The notes: generated by a model from the sequence alone, not told the origin. A stretch of 19,967 nt of DNA from Gammaproteobacteria bacterium (GCA_023485185.1 JAMCZP010000060.1:1-19967), one strand, 5' to 3'; counted from the stretch's first letter, positions 1-6,959 are shown. Program-made: numbers and translations.

Positions 1-249
1 GGCCCTGCTATTGAAGCGAGCTGGCCGGTAGTAGATGAGTCGGCCCTCACCCGGGACAGCATTGAGCTAGTAGTGCAAGTCAACGGTAAGCTGCGCGCGC
101 GGCTTGAAGTAGCCGCAAATACCGATAAAGCGTCTATCGAGAAACTCGCCATGGAGCATGAAAATGTTCAGCGCTTCCTTGAGGGTAATACCGTGCGTAA
201 AGTGATCGTGGTACCCGGCAAACTAGTCAATATTGTGGTGAGCGGATGA
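1..249 (+). CDS. leuS: Leucyl-tRNA synthetase, C-terminal fragment
   Basis: This is the last 82 codons of an ORF open from base 1 and ending at TGA 247-249; the rest lies outside the window. The translation contains [13 protein letters not shown] followed by a charged helix and a [16 protein letters not shown] ending. This is the C-terminal domain of bacterial LeuRS, which contacts the tRNA elbow while the cytoplasmic enzyme charges tRNA-Leu. Its stop overlaps the start of lptE (ATGA), so the two are probably translationally coupled. The order leuS, lptE, holA is conserved in many gammaproteobacteria, which supports the call. The catalytic and editing domains cannot be seen here. Confidence 0.95.
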   Translation, partial: GPAIEASWPVVDESALTRDSIELVVQVNGKLRARLEVAANTDKASIEKLAMEHENVQRFLEGNTVRKVIVVPGKLVNIVVSG

Positions 250-740
250 ACCGACGTACGTTTCTTAGCGCAAGTATCGCCGCCTCGGCGGCGGTACTGC
301 TGAGCGCATGTGGCTTTAGGCTACGGGGCAGCGAATCGCTGCCCACCCTGCCAACGCTCGCTTTAGAAGGCAATACCACTAGCACGGTTGCTCAGCATGT
401 GGCCTCTCGGCTTCAGCAGCTTGGCACGCAAGTTGAGGTTGGTGCACCGTGGCGCGTCACGCTGGGTACACCGTCGTTGATTGAGCGCCGATTAGGCGGC
501 GATGGTCGTGCTAGCCGCGAGCATGAGCTAACCCTTAGTATCTCGCTGTCGGTTCAAGAGCGAGAATCGAATGCCTACCATCTCAACAATGCCATGCTGT
601 CGACCAGCACAAGGATTCGAGTCAGCGATGACGACTTGCTCAACCGTGAAACGCTAATGCTAGAAGCCGAGCAGACGCTTGCGCGTCAGCTGTCTCAACG
701 CATCATCGAACGTTTAGCCAATGTTGAGGGTATGCAGTGA
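246..740 (+). CDS. lptE: LPS-assembly lipoprotein LptE
   Basis: LptE is an outer-membrane lipoprotein that plugs the LptD barrel and helps insert lipopolysaccharide into the outer leaflet. The 164-residue product starts with positive residues (MNRR), a hydrophobic stretch, and a lipobox LSAC with the lipidated cysteine at residue 22. GFRLRG directly after it is typical of LptE. The mature part is short and mixed alpha/beta, as expected. Length is slightly below the E. coli protein. The ATG at 246 overlaps the leuS stop and the TGA at 738-740 overlaps the GTG start of holA, placing it in the middle of a tightly coupled operon. No defect is visible. Confidence 0.93.
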   Translation: MNRRTFLSASIAASAAVLLSACGFRLRGSESLPTLPTLALEGNTTSTVAQHVASRLQQLGTQVEVGAPWRVTLGTPSLIERRLGGDGRASREHELTLSISLSVQERESNAYHLNNAMLSTSTRIRVSDDDLLNRETLMLEAEQTLARQLSQRIIERLANVEGMQ

Positions 741-1804
741 AAATATTTGCTGATCAGCTACCCGCTGCGTTGGCAAAAAAGCTTCCTCGCGTGGTGATTG
801 TCGCGGGTGATGAGCCCTTACAACACCGCGATGCCTGCGATGCGGTGAGGGCTGCCGCTCGTCAGGCAGGCGTTGAAGAGCGTGAAGTACTGGACGTTGA
901 GCCCAACTTTGCCTGGGGTCGGCTAATCGAAATGTCCAGCAACCTATCGCTGTTCGCGACCAGCAAGCTACTGGAACTGCGCTTAGGAAATCACAAGCTT
1001 GGCCAGGAAGGCAGCAAGGCACTGGCCCAGCATGCTGAAACCATTGAAAACAGCGATGATGTGCTGTTGATCAGCATGGGTAAGCTAGATGCCAAGCAGC
1101 AAAAAACTGCTTGGTTTAAAACGCTAGATAAGCACGGCCTGTTCGTGCCTGTGTGGCCTGTGGATGCCTCGCGTTTAGGTTATTGGTTACGTGACCGCGC
1201 CTCGATTCATGGTGTACAAATTGATCTAGACGCCGCACGCCTACTAGGTGAGCGCACCGAAGGTAATCTCCTCGCGGCGGATCAGGAACTGCAAAAACTG
1301 GCATTGATTCACCCTCAGGGCACACGTCTGAACGTTGAAAGCATCGCCCAGGGCGTGGAAGACAGCACACGCTTTGATGTTTTTAACCTGGCGGATGCCT
1401 GTTTGAAAGGTGAACCCAGCCGCGCGTCTCGCATCGTCAATGGCCTGCGCAGTGAAGGGGTCGAGGCGCCGATTGTGCTGTGGGCGCTTAGCCGCGAGCT
1501 GCGCACACTGCTCTCACTGCATCAGCATTTGGATCAAGGGCAAAGTTTTGAACACGCCTGCAAAGTCCAAAAGCCGATGATCTTTGATAAGCGCCGCCCC
1601 GCTTACCAGAAAGCCATTGGTCGACTGCCAATGAAGCGGTTGCATAAATTGTTATTGATGGCTCAACGGCTCGATTTGGCGGTAAAAGGCGCTGCCCCAG
1701 TACCGCTGTGGCCCGGCTTACACGATTTAGCCATGACCATGGCCGGAGGCCGCGGGTTGCTCTCCGAGACCGCCTGGACATACCGCGTTAATCCCCATGG
1801 CTAA
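737..1804 (+). CDS. holA: DNA polymerase III delta subunit
   Basis: The delta subunit opens the beta sliding clamp within the clamp-loader complex. The 355-residue product is near the usual size (about 340). The N-terminal part has VVIVAGDEPLQHRDACDAVR, the family's degenerate AAA+ entry, with no intact Walker A, as expected for a non-ATPase subunit. Later comes FDVFNLADACLKGEPSRA followed by the LWALSRELRTL helical region typical of delta. Translation starts at GTG 737, overlapping the lptE stop by GTGA. It appears to be the last gene of the leuS-lptE-holA operon: the next 130 bases hold a new promoter candidate. No clear intrinsic terminator follows it. Confidence 0.95.
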   Translation: MKIFADQLPAALAKKLPRVVIVAGDEPLQHRDACDAVRAAARQAGVEEREVLDVEPNFAWGRLIEMSSNLSLFATSKLLELRLGNHKLGQEGSKALAQHAETIENSDDVLLISMGKLDAKQQKTAWFKTLDKHGLFVPVWPVDASRLGYWLRDRASIHGVQIDLDAARLLGERTEGNLLAADQELQKLALIHPQGTRLNVESIAQGVEDSTRFDVFNLADACLKGEPSRASRIVNGLRSEGVEAPIVLWALSRELRTLLSLHQHLDQGQSFEHACKVQKPMIFDKRRPAYQKAIGRLPMKRLHKLLLMAQRLDLAVKGAAPVPLWPGLHDLAMTMAGGRGLLSETAWTYRVNPHG

Positions 1805-1816
1805 TCAGCACCGTTA

Positions 1817-1840
1817 GTGCAAAAAATGTGTACTTTGCAC
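1817..1840. repeat. 7-bp inverted repeat, possible operator or RNA hairpin
   Basis: GTGCAAA at 1817-1823 and TTTGCAC at 1834-1840 are perfect inverted copies around a 10-base spacer. The site sits between the holA stop and the promoter candidate of the next gene. There is no T-run on either side, so it does not look like an intrinsic terminator. The left arm can alternatively pair with GCAC at 1808-1811. A regulator-binding dyad or the 3' end structure of the holA transcript are both possible. Confidence 0.35.
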
Positions 1841-1847
1841 ATTGGGC

Positions 1848-1876
1848 TTAAAAAGCACACAGAATGTTTCTATACT
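1848..1876 (+). promoter_or_regulatory. Putative sigma-70 promoter for the PA2779-like gene
   Basis: TATACT at 1871-1876 is a good -10 element (one mismatch to TATAAT). It is preceded at 17 bases by a weak -35, TTAAAA at 1848-1853. It lies in an AT-rich gap about 58 bases before the start codon at 1934. It would transcribe the small membrane protein and the peptidase gene together. Confidence 0.4.
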
Positions 1877-1933
1877 GTTGATTCAAGCCAAAAAAAAGCT
1901 TGTCCCCTCCCGACTAGTCTAAGGAAGAAGACG

Positions 1934-2338
1934 ATGAAGACATTGCGTGCCTACCTCGCGACCCTGCTAATTGCAGCGCTGGTGTTTACCAGCTTACCCC
2001 TAGCAGCTGCGCCTACTGCTCCCCAATCAATGGATTTAGTCTCTACCCAGGCTGTTTTAGCAGGTGATCGTGCCGGCGCTGACCGTGAACGTATCAACGA
2101 AATTCTGGCCCGTGCTGATGTACAAGATCAGCTGCTAAAACAGGGTGTTGATCTTGATGAAGTAGACGCTCGCGTTGCGGCTCTGAGCGATGCAGAAGCA
2201 CAACAAATGGCTGAGCAGTTGGAAATGTTGCCTGCCGGTGCTGGCGGCGGCGTGATTGGCGCTCTATTTGCTGTCTTTATCATTTTGTTGATCACCGATA
2301 TTCTCGGCCTGACAGACGTCTATCCGTTTACGCGTTAA
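1934..2338 (+). CDS. PA2779-like small membrane protein
   Basis: The product is 134 residues if it starts at ATG 1934, which has AAGGAAG about 6 bases upstream. An in-frame earlier start at 1817 would read through the promoter region and has no ribosome site. Residues 1-26 form a signal sequence ending in LPLAAAP. A charged helical middle (repeated Asp/Glu/Arg, about residues 40-95) is followed by a glycine-rich run, PAGAGGGVIGA, and one membrane helix (FAVFIILLITDILGL) near the C terminus. This matches what I recall of the PA2779 family of unknown function, found paired with PA2778-type cysteine peptidases. The next gene starts 10 bases downstream. A role as partner or substrate of that peptidase is inference only. 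Confidence 0.75.
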   Translation: MKTLRAYLATLLIAALVFTSLPLAAAPTAPQSMDLVSTQAVLAGDRAGADRERINEILARADVQDQLLKQGVDLDEVDARVAALSDAEAQQMAEQLEMLPAGAGGGVIGALFAVFIILLITDILGLTDVYPFTR

Positions 2339-2348
2339 TAGGCAGCAC

Positions 2349-3302
2349 ATGAAAACGGTATTATTAAAAAGTAAGACGCTTTCTTACGCCCGCTTAGCGG
2401 GCGTTTTTATTCTGCTGCTGTTACTCACCGCCTGTGCCCGTAACCCAGTGCTGCTGCAAAGTACTTACAGCGACCTTCCGCCCCAGATAGAACTACAAAG
2501 CGTACCGTTTTACGCCCAAACAGAATTTCAATGTGGCCCTGCAACGCTTGCGATGGTACTTAATCATCAAGGTATAGAGACAGATGTAGAGCAGCTGATA
2601 CCCCAGGTGTTCTTGCCAGGACGAGAAGGGAGCGTACAGCCTGAAATGCTGGCGACAGTTCGCCGCCATGAACAGCTCGCATTCCCTATTCGTGGCACTA
2701 TGGATACCCTGCTAGGCCATTTAGCAGCGGGGGATCCAGTCGTCGTGATGCAAAACCTGTCACTGCCCATCTACCCCATGTGGCACTACGCAGTGGCTAT
2801 CGGTTACGACATACCTAATGAAACACTGATTATGCGTAGCGGAAAAATTGAGCGTCATACCCTTTCATTTAGTCGCTTTGACGCAACCTGGGCACGCACT
2901 GAGCGATGGGGTTTTGTAGTAGCAGAGCCTGGCACTCTGCCCCAAGGTATTACGGCCAGAAACGCGTTGGAGGCTATCAGCGCCTACGAAGAAAGCCATG
3001 GGCCTGTTGCCGCCCTTTCAAGTTGGCAAGCGTTTAACGAACGCTACCCCGGCAATGCCCTGGGAAGATTTGCACTAGGCAACGCACTGTATGCGGACCA
3101 ACAGCCAGAGAAAGCACACGAAGCGTTTACGCAGGCAACGGACATCGACCCTATGATGGGCGCTGCATGGTTAAACTTAGGATTATTATCGCTTCAACAA
3201 GAGCGGTTTGATGCTGCGCGTAAGGCGCTGGAAAATGCTGCTTCGATTGAGGGGAGCTGGCAAGAGCAAGCACGCTTAGCGCTTGAATCACTAAAGCGTT
3301 GA
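2349..3302 (+). CDS. C39-like cysteine peptidase lipoprotein with TPR repeats (PA2778-like)
   Basis: This 317-residue predicted lipoprotein has a hydrophobic N terminus and lipobox LTAC, with the lipidated cysteine at residue 29. Residues about 50-195 are a papain-like C39 peptidase fold: QTEFQCGPATLAMVL carries the likely nucleophile Cys62, and MWHYAVAIGYD gives His146 and Asp154. The core residues are therefore present and an active peptidase is plausible. From about residue 205 to the end are TPR-like helical repeats (ALGRFALGNALYADQQPEKA, then AAWLNLGLLSLQQERF), suited to protein binding. It lies 10 bases after the PA2779-like gene with only a weak ribosome site, so it is probably coupled to it. 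C39 domains of bacteriocin exporters cut after Gly-Gly, but the substrate here is unknown. A strong terminator-like hairpin lies within codons 13-20. Confidence 0.82.
   Translation: MKTVLLKSKTLSYARLAGVFILLLLLTACARNPVLLQSTYSDLPPQIELQSVPFYAQTEFQCGPATLAMVLNHQGIETDVEQLIPQVFLPGREGSVQPEMLATVRRHEQLAFPIRGTMDTLLGHLAAGDPVVVMQNLSLPIYPMWHYAVAIGYDIPNETLIMRSGKIERHTLSFSRFDATWARTERWGFVVAEPGTLPQGITARNALEAISAYEESHGPVAALSSWQAFNERYPGNALGRFALGNALYADQQPEKAHEAFTQATDIDPMMGAAWLNLGLLSLQQERFDAARKALENAASIEGSWQEQARLALESLKR
2386..2408 (+). terminator. Intrinsic-terminator-like hairpin inside the peptidase gene
   Basis: ACGCCCGC (2386-2393) and GCGGGCGT (2397-2404) form a perfect 8-bp stem around the loop TTA. The T-run is TTTTT at 2404-2408, its first base being part of the stem. 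It lies about 40 bases inside the coding sequence of the peptidase lipoprotein. By shape it would terminate transcripts of the upstream small membrane protein unless ribosomes are already translating the new gene. A second small hairpin, GTAAGA (2371-2376) with TCTTAC (2382-2387), touches its left arm. Function in vivo is inferred. Confidence 0.55.
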
Positions 3303-3351
3303 TGTATTCAAAAATCCATAAAAAATGTTAAATAAAAAATACTAAACAAAA

Positions 3352-3380
3352 TTATTACTAATAACGAGCATGACTATAAT
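3352..3380 (+). promoter_or_regulatory. Putative promoter with consensus TATAAT
   Basis: A perfect TATAAT at 3375-3380 is preceded at 17 bases by TTATTA (3352-3357), half matching TTGACA. A transcript would start near 3387, about 258 bases before the small ORF and about 386 before the diguanylate cyclase start. Confidence 0.5.
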
Positions 3381-3398
3381 ACTTAGAATAGTAAAGTT

Positions 3399-3419
3399 GA
3401 GGGATGGAAAACGTCCCTC
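3399..3419 (+). other. RNA hairpin near the predicted transcript 5' end
   Basis: GAGGGATG (3399-3406) can pair with CGTCCCTC (3412-3419), giving 8 bp including one U-G pair, around the loop GAAAA. It begins roughly 12 bases after the predicted start site. No T-run follows, so it is not a terminator. It could stabilise the transcript 5' end or be part of a larger regulatory fold. Confidence 0.4.
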
Positions 3420-3494
3420 CTGAGTGCTTAAGTTATATAAGGACGGAATCTATTAAGGCTCTCTCTTTGAGGTTATGAGAAAAGGCGATGCTAG

Positions 3495-3528
3495 GCACTA
3501 CTAAGCAAAAAGCACTATTTAGCAAGAG
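3495..3528. repeat. Imperfect 17-bp tandem direct repeat
   Basis: Two adjacent 17-base units start with GCACTA at 3495 and 3512. They agree at 13 of 17 positions and share GCACTA and AGCAA. The repeat sits in the leader of the small ORF and diguanylate cyclase transcript. It could be a protein or RNA binding site, or chance in AT-rich DNA. Confidence 0.35.
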
Positions 3529-3644
3529 CAAATAGGTGTTTCTTATTTAGTTAGTGCTAATTTTAGCGTATCGGTCAGCTCAATAACCAATCAGATGACC
3601 CCAACAGTCCATGGGTTTACCTAACCATTGATGGGAGAGGTGCC

Positions 3645-3776
3645 ATGCAGAGCTGGCTTGTGTTGCGTAAAATCACTATTGATAAATACCTTTATTATAT
3701 AAGTTCATCCTTGCTGCTAAGTAGTTTCCTGGCGGTTAAGGATGTCGATAGTATTCATTCGCGCATTTCACAATGA
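3645..3776 (+). CDS. 43-residue small ORF coupled to the diguanylate cyclase gene
   Basis: ATG 3645 follows a strong purine-rich site, GGGAGAGG at 3633-3640, 4 bases away. The frame stays open for 43 codons and stops at TGA 3774-3776. That stop overlaps the ATG (3773) of the next gene as ATGA, the usual sign of translational coupling. The product starts MQSWLVLRK and has a hydrophobic stretch, YLYYISSSLLLSSFLAV (about residues 15-31), that could sit in a membrane, then a polar end. I recognise no family. The downstream gene has no convincing ribosome site of its own, which supports real translation of this ORF. It may be a small membrane protein or a leader peptide that sets expression of the cyclase. 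Confidence 0.5.
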   Translation: MQSWLVLRKITIDKYLYYISSSLLLSSFLAVKDVDSIHSRISQ

Positions 3777-4969
3777 TGATTACTCCTCGCCTTTGGCATC
3801 AGTTACGCTGGCGCCTAACGTTGATTTTAGGCGTCTCACTTTGCGCGCTGTCGACCGTTATAGGGAGCTATGTCACTAGCGCTTGTCAAAGAGCGAACAC
3901 GGACTATACCGTTTTAATTAGCGACATCATGCTAGCGCAACAGTCGGCCCAGCGGCTTCAGATCCCCCTTGCAGTAGAGGAACCTCATATAAACACGCAA
4001 CATATCGAAAATATTGCCAATTTTTCCTTAACTTCGAAACATCATTTGGACAATATAAAGCGCAGCCTTGAACAGCACGGTTTTCTTAATGCCAATATTG
4101 AGTATCTTAGCAATCACTTGGTTGAGCTGAAAAATCGTTTTTCACGACTCAATGTAAGAGCACAAACAACTCAAGCAAGCCCTTATCTCCTGAACTCCTT
4201 ACATCGCAGCGCTCTGGGAATTGAAAGTAAACAGGCATGGCTCTATAACGAGCTACTAGATGAGATTCAAGGATTATCACAGCAGCAACGCCTGACCATG
4301 CAACGCTTGTCAATCGCCATGAGTATACTGCTTGTGCTGGCTTTTAGCGCCGCCATTACCCTTTGTATGGTAGTACTTCATTTGCGTCGACAACGTAATC
4401 TAATGCAAAACTTGATGTTAACGGATGAACTAACCGGGCTGTATAACCGGCGCCACTTGGTGAATGTGGCGTTCGCTGCACTTACTCAAGCCCAACGTAA
4501 TCAAACGCCGCTCAGCCTGCTTGTAATAGATATCGATTACTTTAAAAAGATCAATGACAGTTATGGCCACCCAATTGGCGATGAGGTATTACGCCAGATT
4601 AGTGGGCACCTACGCCATTTGAGTCGACCTTCAGATACATTAGCGAGGATTGGCGGCGAAGAGTTCTGCCTATTAATGCCCAATACGCATACCTATGATG
4701 CACTTCAGGTAGCCGATCGGTTACGCCTTGAAATCGAAAATATGCAGCTGAATGGCATTACGTTATGTTTAAGGCCTACCATTAGTATTGGCGTAACAAC
4801 TTGTTACGGGGCAAAATACAATTTCGAACAGCTTTATTCCTTTGCAGATAAAGCGCTCTATGCGGCTAAAACTAATGGGCGCAACCGCGTAGAAAGCATG
4901 CTGCCACCCATTTATATTCCAGCTACCACCACCCTAAAGAAAAATTACTTTCATCAACTTATAAGCTAA
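3773..4969 (+). CDS. Membrane-bound GGDEF diguanylate cyclase
   Basis: The 398-residue protein should make the second messenger c-di-GMP from two GTP. A first membrane helix is at about residues 14-35 and a second at about 180-203. The roughly 145 residues between them would be a periplasmic sensor of no recognised family. The GGDEF domain starts with LTDELTGLYNRRHL and DIDYFKKINDSYGHPIGDEVL. The active-site loop is GGEEF at 294-298, a permitted variant, so it should be active. RPSD at 285-288 is the RxxD inhibitory site at the standard five-residue distance, so product inhibition is likely. There is no EAL domain. The tail after about residue 375 is not conserved in the domain. It ends 37 bases from the convergent sthA stop with no clear terminator between, and appears more AT-rich than its neighbours. 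Confidence 0.9.
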   Translation: MMITPRLWHQLRWRLTLILGVSLCALSTVIGSYVTSACQRANTDYTVLISDIMLAQQSAQRLQIPLAVEEPHINTQHIENIANFSLTSKHHLDNIKRSLEQHGFLNANIEYLSNHLVELKNRFSRLNVRAQTTQASPYLLNSLHRSALGIESKQAWLYNELLDEIQGLSQQQRLTMQRLSIAMSILLVLAFSAAITLCMVVLHLRRQRNLMQNLMLTDELTGLYNRRHLVNVAFAALTQAQRNQTPLSLLVIDIDYFKKINDSYGHPIGDEVLRQISGHLRHLSRPSDTLARIGGEEFCLLMPNTHTYDALQVADRLRLEIENMQLNGITLCLRPTISIGVTTCYGAKYNFEQLYSFADKALYAAKTNGRNRVESMLPPIYIPATTTLKKNYFHQLIS

Positions 4970-5006
4970 TCAAGTGACTCATAGCTGCTATTAAATACAG
5001 AGAATT

Positions 5007-6398
5007 TTAAAATACTCGGTTAAGGCCATTTTGCGCTGCGACCCGATATGCCTCTGCCATGGTGGGGTAGTTAAAAGTAGTATTAACAAAGTATTTAAGC
5101 GTATTGGCATCGCCCTTCTGCTGCATGATAGCTTGACCGATATGCAGAATCTCAGACGCTTGATCGCCAAAACAGTGAATCCCAAGTATTTCTAATGTGT
5201 CCTGATGAAACAGTATCTTCAACATACCCACCGTATCGCCGGTAATTTGTGCTCGTGCGGTATCTTTGAAGAACGCTTTACCAACCTCGTAAGGTATCTT
5301 GGCTTCTGTAAGTTCTCGCTCATTTGGTCCGAAGGAGCTGATCTCGGGAATCGTATAGATCCCGGTAGGCACGTCACTGACGAATCTAAACTCTTTATCA
5401 AGCAGCTCATTACATGAGTTTAAACCTTGATCATAAGCCGCACTTGCTAGACTAGGCCAGCCAATCACATCGCCAGCAGCGTAGATATGTTCAATTTCAG
5501 TACGGTAATGCTCATCCACACTTAATTGACCACGCCCGTTTGCCGTAAGACCGATGTTCTCAAGTCCGAGACTGTCGGTATTACCTGTGCGCCCGTTAGC
5601 CCACAAGAAAGCATCTGCACGGATTTTTTTGCCCGACTTAAGACGTACGACAACACCAGCCTCATCGCCTTCAACGCTGTCATACTCCTCATTGTGACGA
5701 ACCAACACGCCATGCTTGCGCAAATGATAAGAAAGCGCATCGCTAATTTCGCCATCCAAGAAAGAGAGTAGGCTATCGCGATTGTTAATCAGGTCAACCT
5801 TGACACCTAACCCCGAAAAGATTGACGCGTACTCGCAACCAATTACCCCAGCGCCAAAAATCACCAGAGTACGCGGCGTATGATTGAGGCTTAAAATAGT
5901 ATCTGAGCAATAAATGCGTGGGTGCCGAAAGTTTATATCTGCCGGTCGATAAGGGCGTGACCCAGTGGCAATCACAATTTTTTTGGCCACCAGCTCTTCC
6001 ATACCCTCTTGACGGTCTCTAACGAGCAGAGTGTGTTCATCTTTGAAACGCGCAACACCATGAAACAAATCAATCCGATTACGCGCATAAAACGTAGTAC
6101 GCATCTCTACCTGTTTGTCGATGGTACCGCGCGAACGCTCCATGACTTTAGGAAAAGAGAACCAACGAGGCTCACCAATATCGCGGAACATACGGTTAGT
6201 GTTAAACGCCATAATCTGTTTAACCTGATGGCGCAACGCTTTAGAAGGAATTGTGCCCCAGTGGGTACAATTACCGCCTACCTGAACCTGCTTTTCGATA
6301 ATGGCCACGCGCTTACCATGTTTGGCAGCATTAATCGCAGCGCTTTCTCCTGCAGGCCCCGTACCGATCACCACGACATCATAATTGTGAACCGCCAT
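5007..6398 (-). CDS. sthA: Soluble pyridine nucleotide transhydrogenase
   Basis: SthA is a cytoplasmic FAD enzyme that transfers hydride between NADPH and NAD+, mostly draining excess NADPH to NADH. The 463-residue length matches the family. The N-terminal FAD fold is [10 protein letters not shown] (12-21). The diagnostic segment is [13 protein letters not shown]: one cysteine (44) with threonine (49) where disulfide reductases have the second cysteine, which separates SthA from lipoamide dehydrogenase and glutathione reductase. A second nucleotide fold, [14 protein letters not shown], binds NAD(P). The C-terminal dimerisation domain ends with [27 protein letters not shown] lies 11 bases before the ATG, and AAGG directly before it. 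It is 62 bases downstream of nqrM and probably co-transcribed, next to the NADH-consuming NQR operon. Confidence 0.96.
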   Translation of the reverse strand: MAVHNYDVVVIGTGPAGESAAINAAKHGKRVAIIEKQVQVGGNCTHWGTIPSKALRHQVKQIMAFNTNRMFRDIGEPRWFSFPKVMERSRGTIDKQVEMRTTFYARNRIDLFHGVARFKDEHTLLVRDRQEGMEELVAKKIVIATGSRPYRPADINFRHPRIYCSDTILSLNHTPRTLVIFGAGVIGCEYASIFSGLGVKVDLINNRDSLLSFLDGEISDALSYHLRKHGVLVRHNEEYDSVEGDEAGVVVRLKSGKKIRADAFLWANGRTGNTDSLGLENIGLTANGRGQLSVDEHYRTEIEHIYAAGDVIGWPSLASAAYDQGLNSCNELLDKEFRFVSDVPTGIYTIPEISSFGPNERELTEAKIPYEVGKAFFKDTARAQITGDTVGMLKILFHQDTLEILGIHCFGDQASEILHIGQAIMQQKGDANTLKYFVNTTFNYPTMAEAYRVAAQNGLNRVF

Positions 6399-6460
6399 AC
6401 CTTCTGCGTCTCCTATATCCGTTTATTAAGCGTGTCTTGTTAACTAACTATTACCTATTT

Positions 6461-6715
6461 TTATCGACGTGTTGCATCATAGCCTAGGTCGGCACCACGG
6501 CTTTCATCGCTACGCCGACGAATACTGCCACGCTTGCGGTTCTCTTCTTCGCACACTTCATCCTTGCCACCACAGATATCGCAGCCATCTTTCATACCAA
6601 TTTGATTCAAACCACCGCAGGAACCTGCGATAGGCCTGCGACCCATAATGACCCCAACCGCCATGGCGGTCATGATCAGTGCCATAAAGCCAAATACCAG
6701 TAGCCACATCGCCAT
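6461..6715 (-). CDS. nqrM: Na+-NQR maturation protein NqrM
   Basis: NqrM is a small membrane protein required to assemble active Na+-NQR, probably by delivering iron to the intramembrane centre in NqrD/NqrE. The 84-residue product has one N-terminal membrane helix (residues 3-24), then GRRPIAGSCGGL and a cluster of four cysteines at 33, 45, 48 and 55 (DGCDICGGKDEVC), the family hallmark. The C-terminal 25 residues are highly charged. I chose the first ATG because GGGAGA lies 5 bases before it; a second ATG two codons in is possible. It is separated from nqrF by 276 bases holding a terminator and a promoter candidate, so it is likely transcribed apart from nqrA-F and together with sthA. Confidence 0.92.
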   Translation of the reverse strand: MAMWLLVFGFMALIMTAMAVGVIMGRRPIAGSCGGLNQIGMKDGCDICGGKDEVCEEENRKRGSIRRRSDESRGADLGYDATRR

Positions 6716-6811
6716 ATTAATCTCCCAATACTGCTTATCTTTACGTTATTTGCCTCACCTGCCGACATCAGCGGATCAGATAAGTGCCACACGGATAATG
6801 ATCGTTACGTG

Positions 6812-6841
6812 ATTATACCTCAGCTGGCCTAGCGTTATCAG
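6812..6841 (-). promoter_or_regulatory. Putative nqrM promoter
   Basis: On the minus strand, a perfect TATAAT (plus 6812-6817) is preceded at 18 bases by CTGATA (plus 6836-6841), matching TTGACA at four of six. Transcription would start near 6805, giving a leader of about 90 bases before nqrM. Confidence 0.55.
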
Positions 6842-6890
6842 CGCGGGGCTAATCGATTAACTAACTCTATCAGCTAAAAATTATCGATAA
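6836..6890. repeat. Two phased palindromic repeats upstream of nqrM
   Basis: Two units each carry TATCAGC (6836-6842 and 6868-6874), then a 10-bp perfect palindrome: TAATCGATTA at 6850-6859 and TTATCGATAA at 6881-6890. The palindromes are 31 bases apart, about three helical turns. They lie just upstream of the nqrM promoter candidate, centred near -50 and -81. This is the layout of a pair of activator or repressor sites on one face of the DNA. The regulator is unknown. Confidence 0.45.
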
Positions 6891-6930
6891 CGAATCAACT
6901 GCACAAATAAAAATACGCAGGCTAATACAC

Positions 6931-6959
6931 AAACGGGGCCAGCCAAAAGGCCAGCCCCG
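6931..6959 (-). terminator. Intrinsic terminator of the nqrA-F operon
   Basis: CGGGGC (6934-6939) pairs with GCCCCG (6954-6959), and the inner GCC/GGC arms continue the stem after a 2-base internal mismatch, with an AAAA loop. On the minus strand it is followed by TTTGTGTATT. It lies 32 bases after nqrF, where an operon terminator is expected. Confidence 0.75.

Larger units (their letters stand above)
3303..3644 (+). other. AT-rich leader upstream of the small ORF and diguanylate cyclase gene
   Basis: This 342-base gap has no ORF of meaningful length. It contains a promoter candidate (3352-3380), a hairpin near the expected 5' end (3399-3419), a 17-bp imperfect tandem repeat (3495-3528) and an inverted pair AGCACTA / TAGTGCT (3511-3517, 3552-3558). 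It is more AT-rich than the flanking core genes. I looked for the conserved core of class I c-di-GMP (GEMM) riboswitches and did not find it. It may be a long 5' untranslated region or hold a small RNA. Confidence 0.5.

Noticed and set aside
714..1022. Open frame on the minus strand under holA
   Set aside because: Antisense to a well-supported holA, no recognisable domain, Arg/Pro/Cys-rich like a shadow frame of GC-rich coding DNA.
1817..1933. Upstream in-frame extension of the PA2779-like protein
   Set aside because: It would place 39 residues with no signal-peptide character before a clear signal sequence and would cover the promoter candidate; AAGGAAG supports the ATG at 1934.
3387..3644. 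c-di-GMP (GEMM) riboswitch before the diguanylate cyclase
   Set aside because: The conserved GGGCAAA, GCAAAG and tetraloop-receptor elements of class I were not found; the remaining structure is too unspecific to assign a riboswitch class.
6009..6443. 144-codon open frame on the plus strand
   Set aside because: It lies antisense to sthA, which has all family motifs. The translation shows no domain and no ribosome site was evident.
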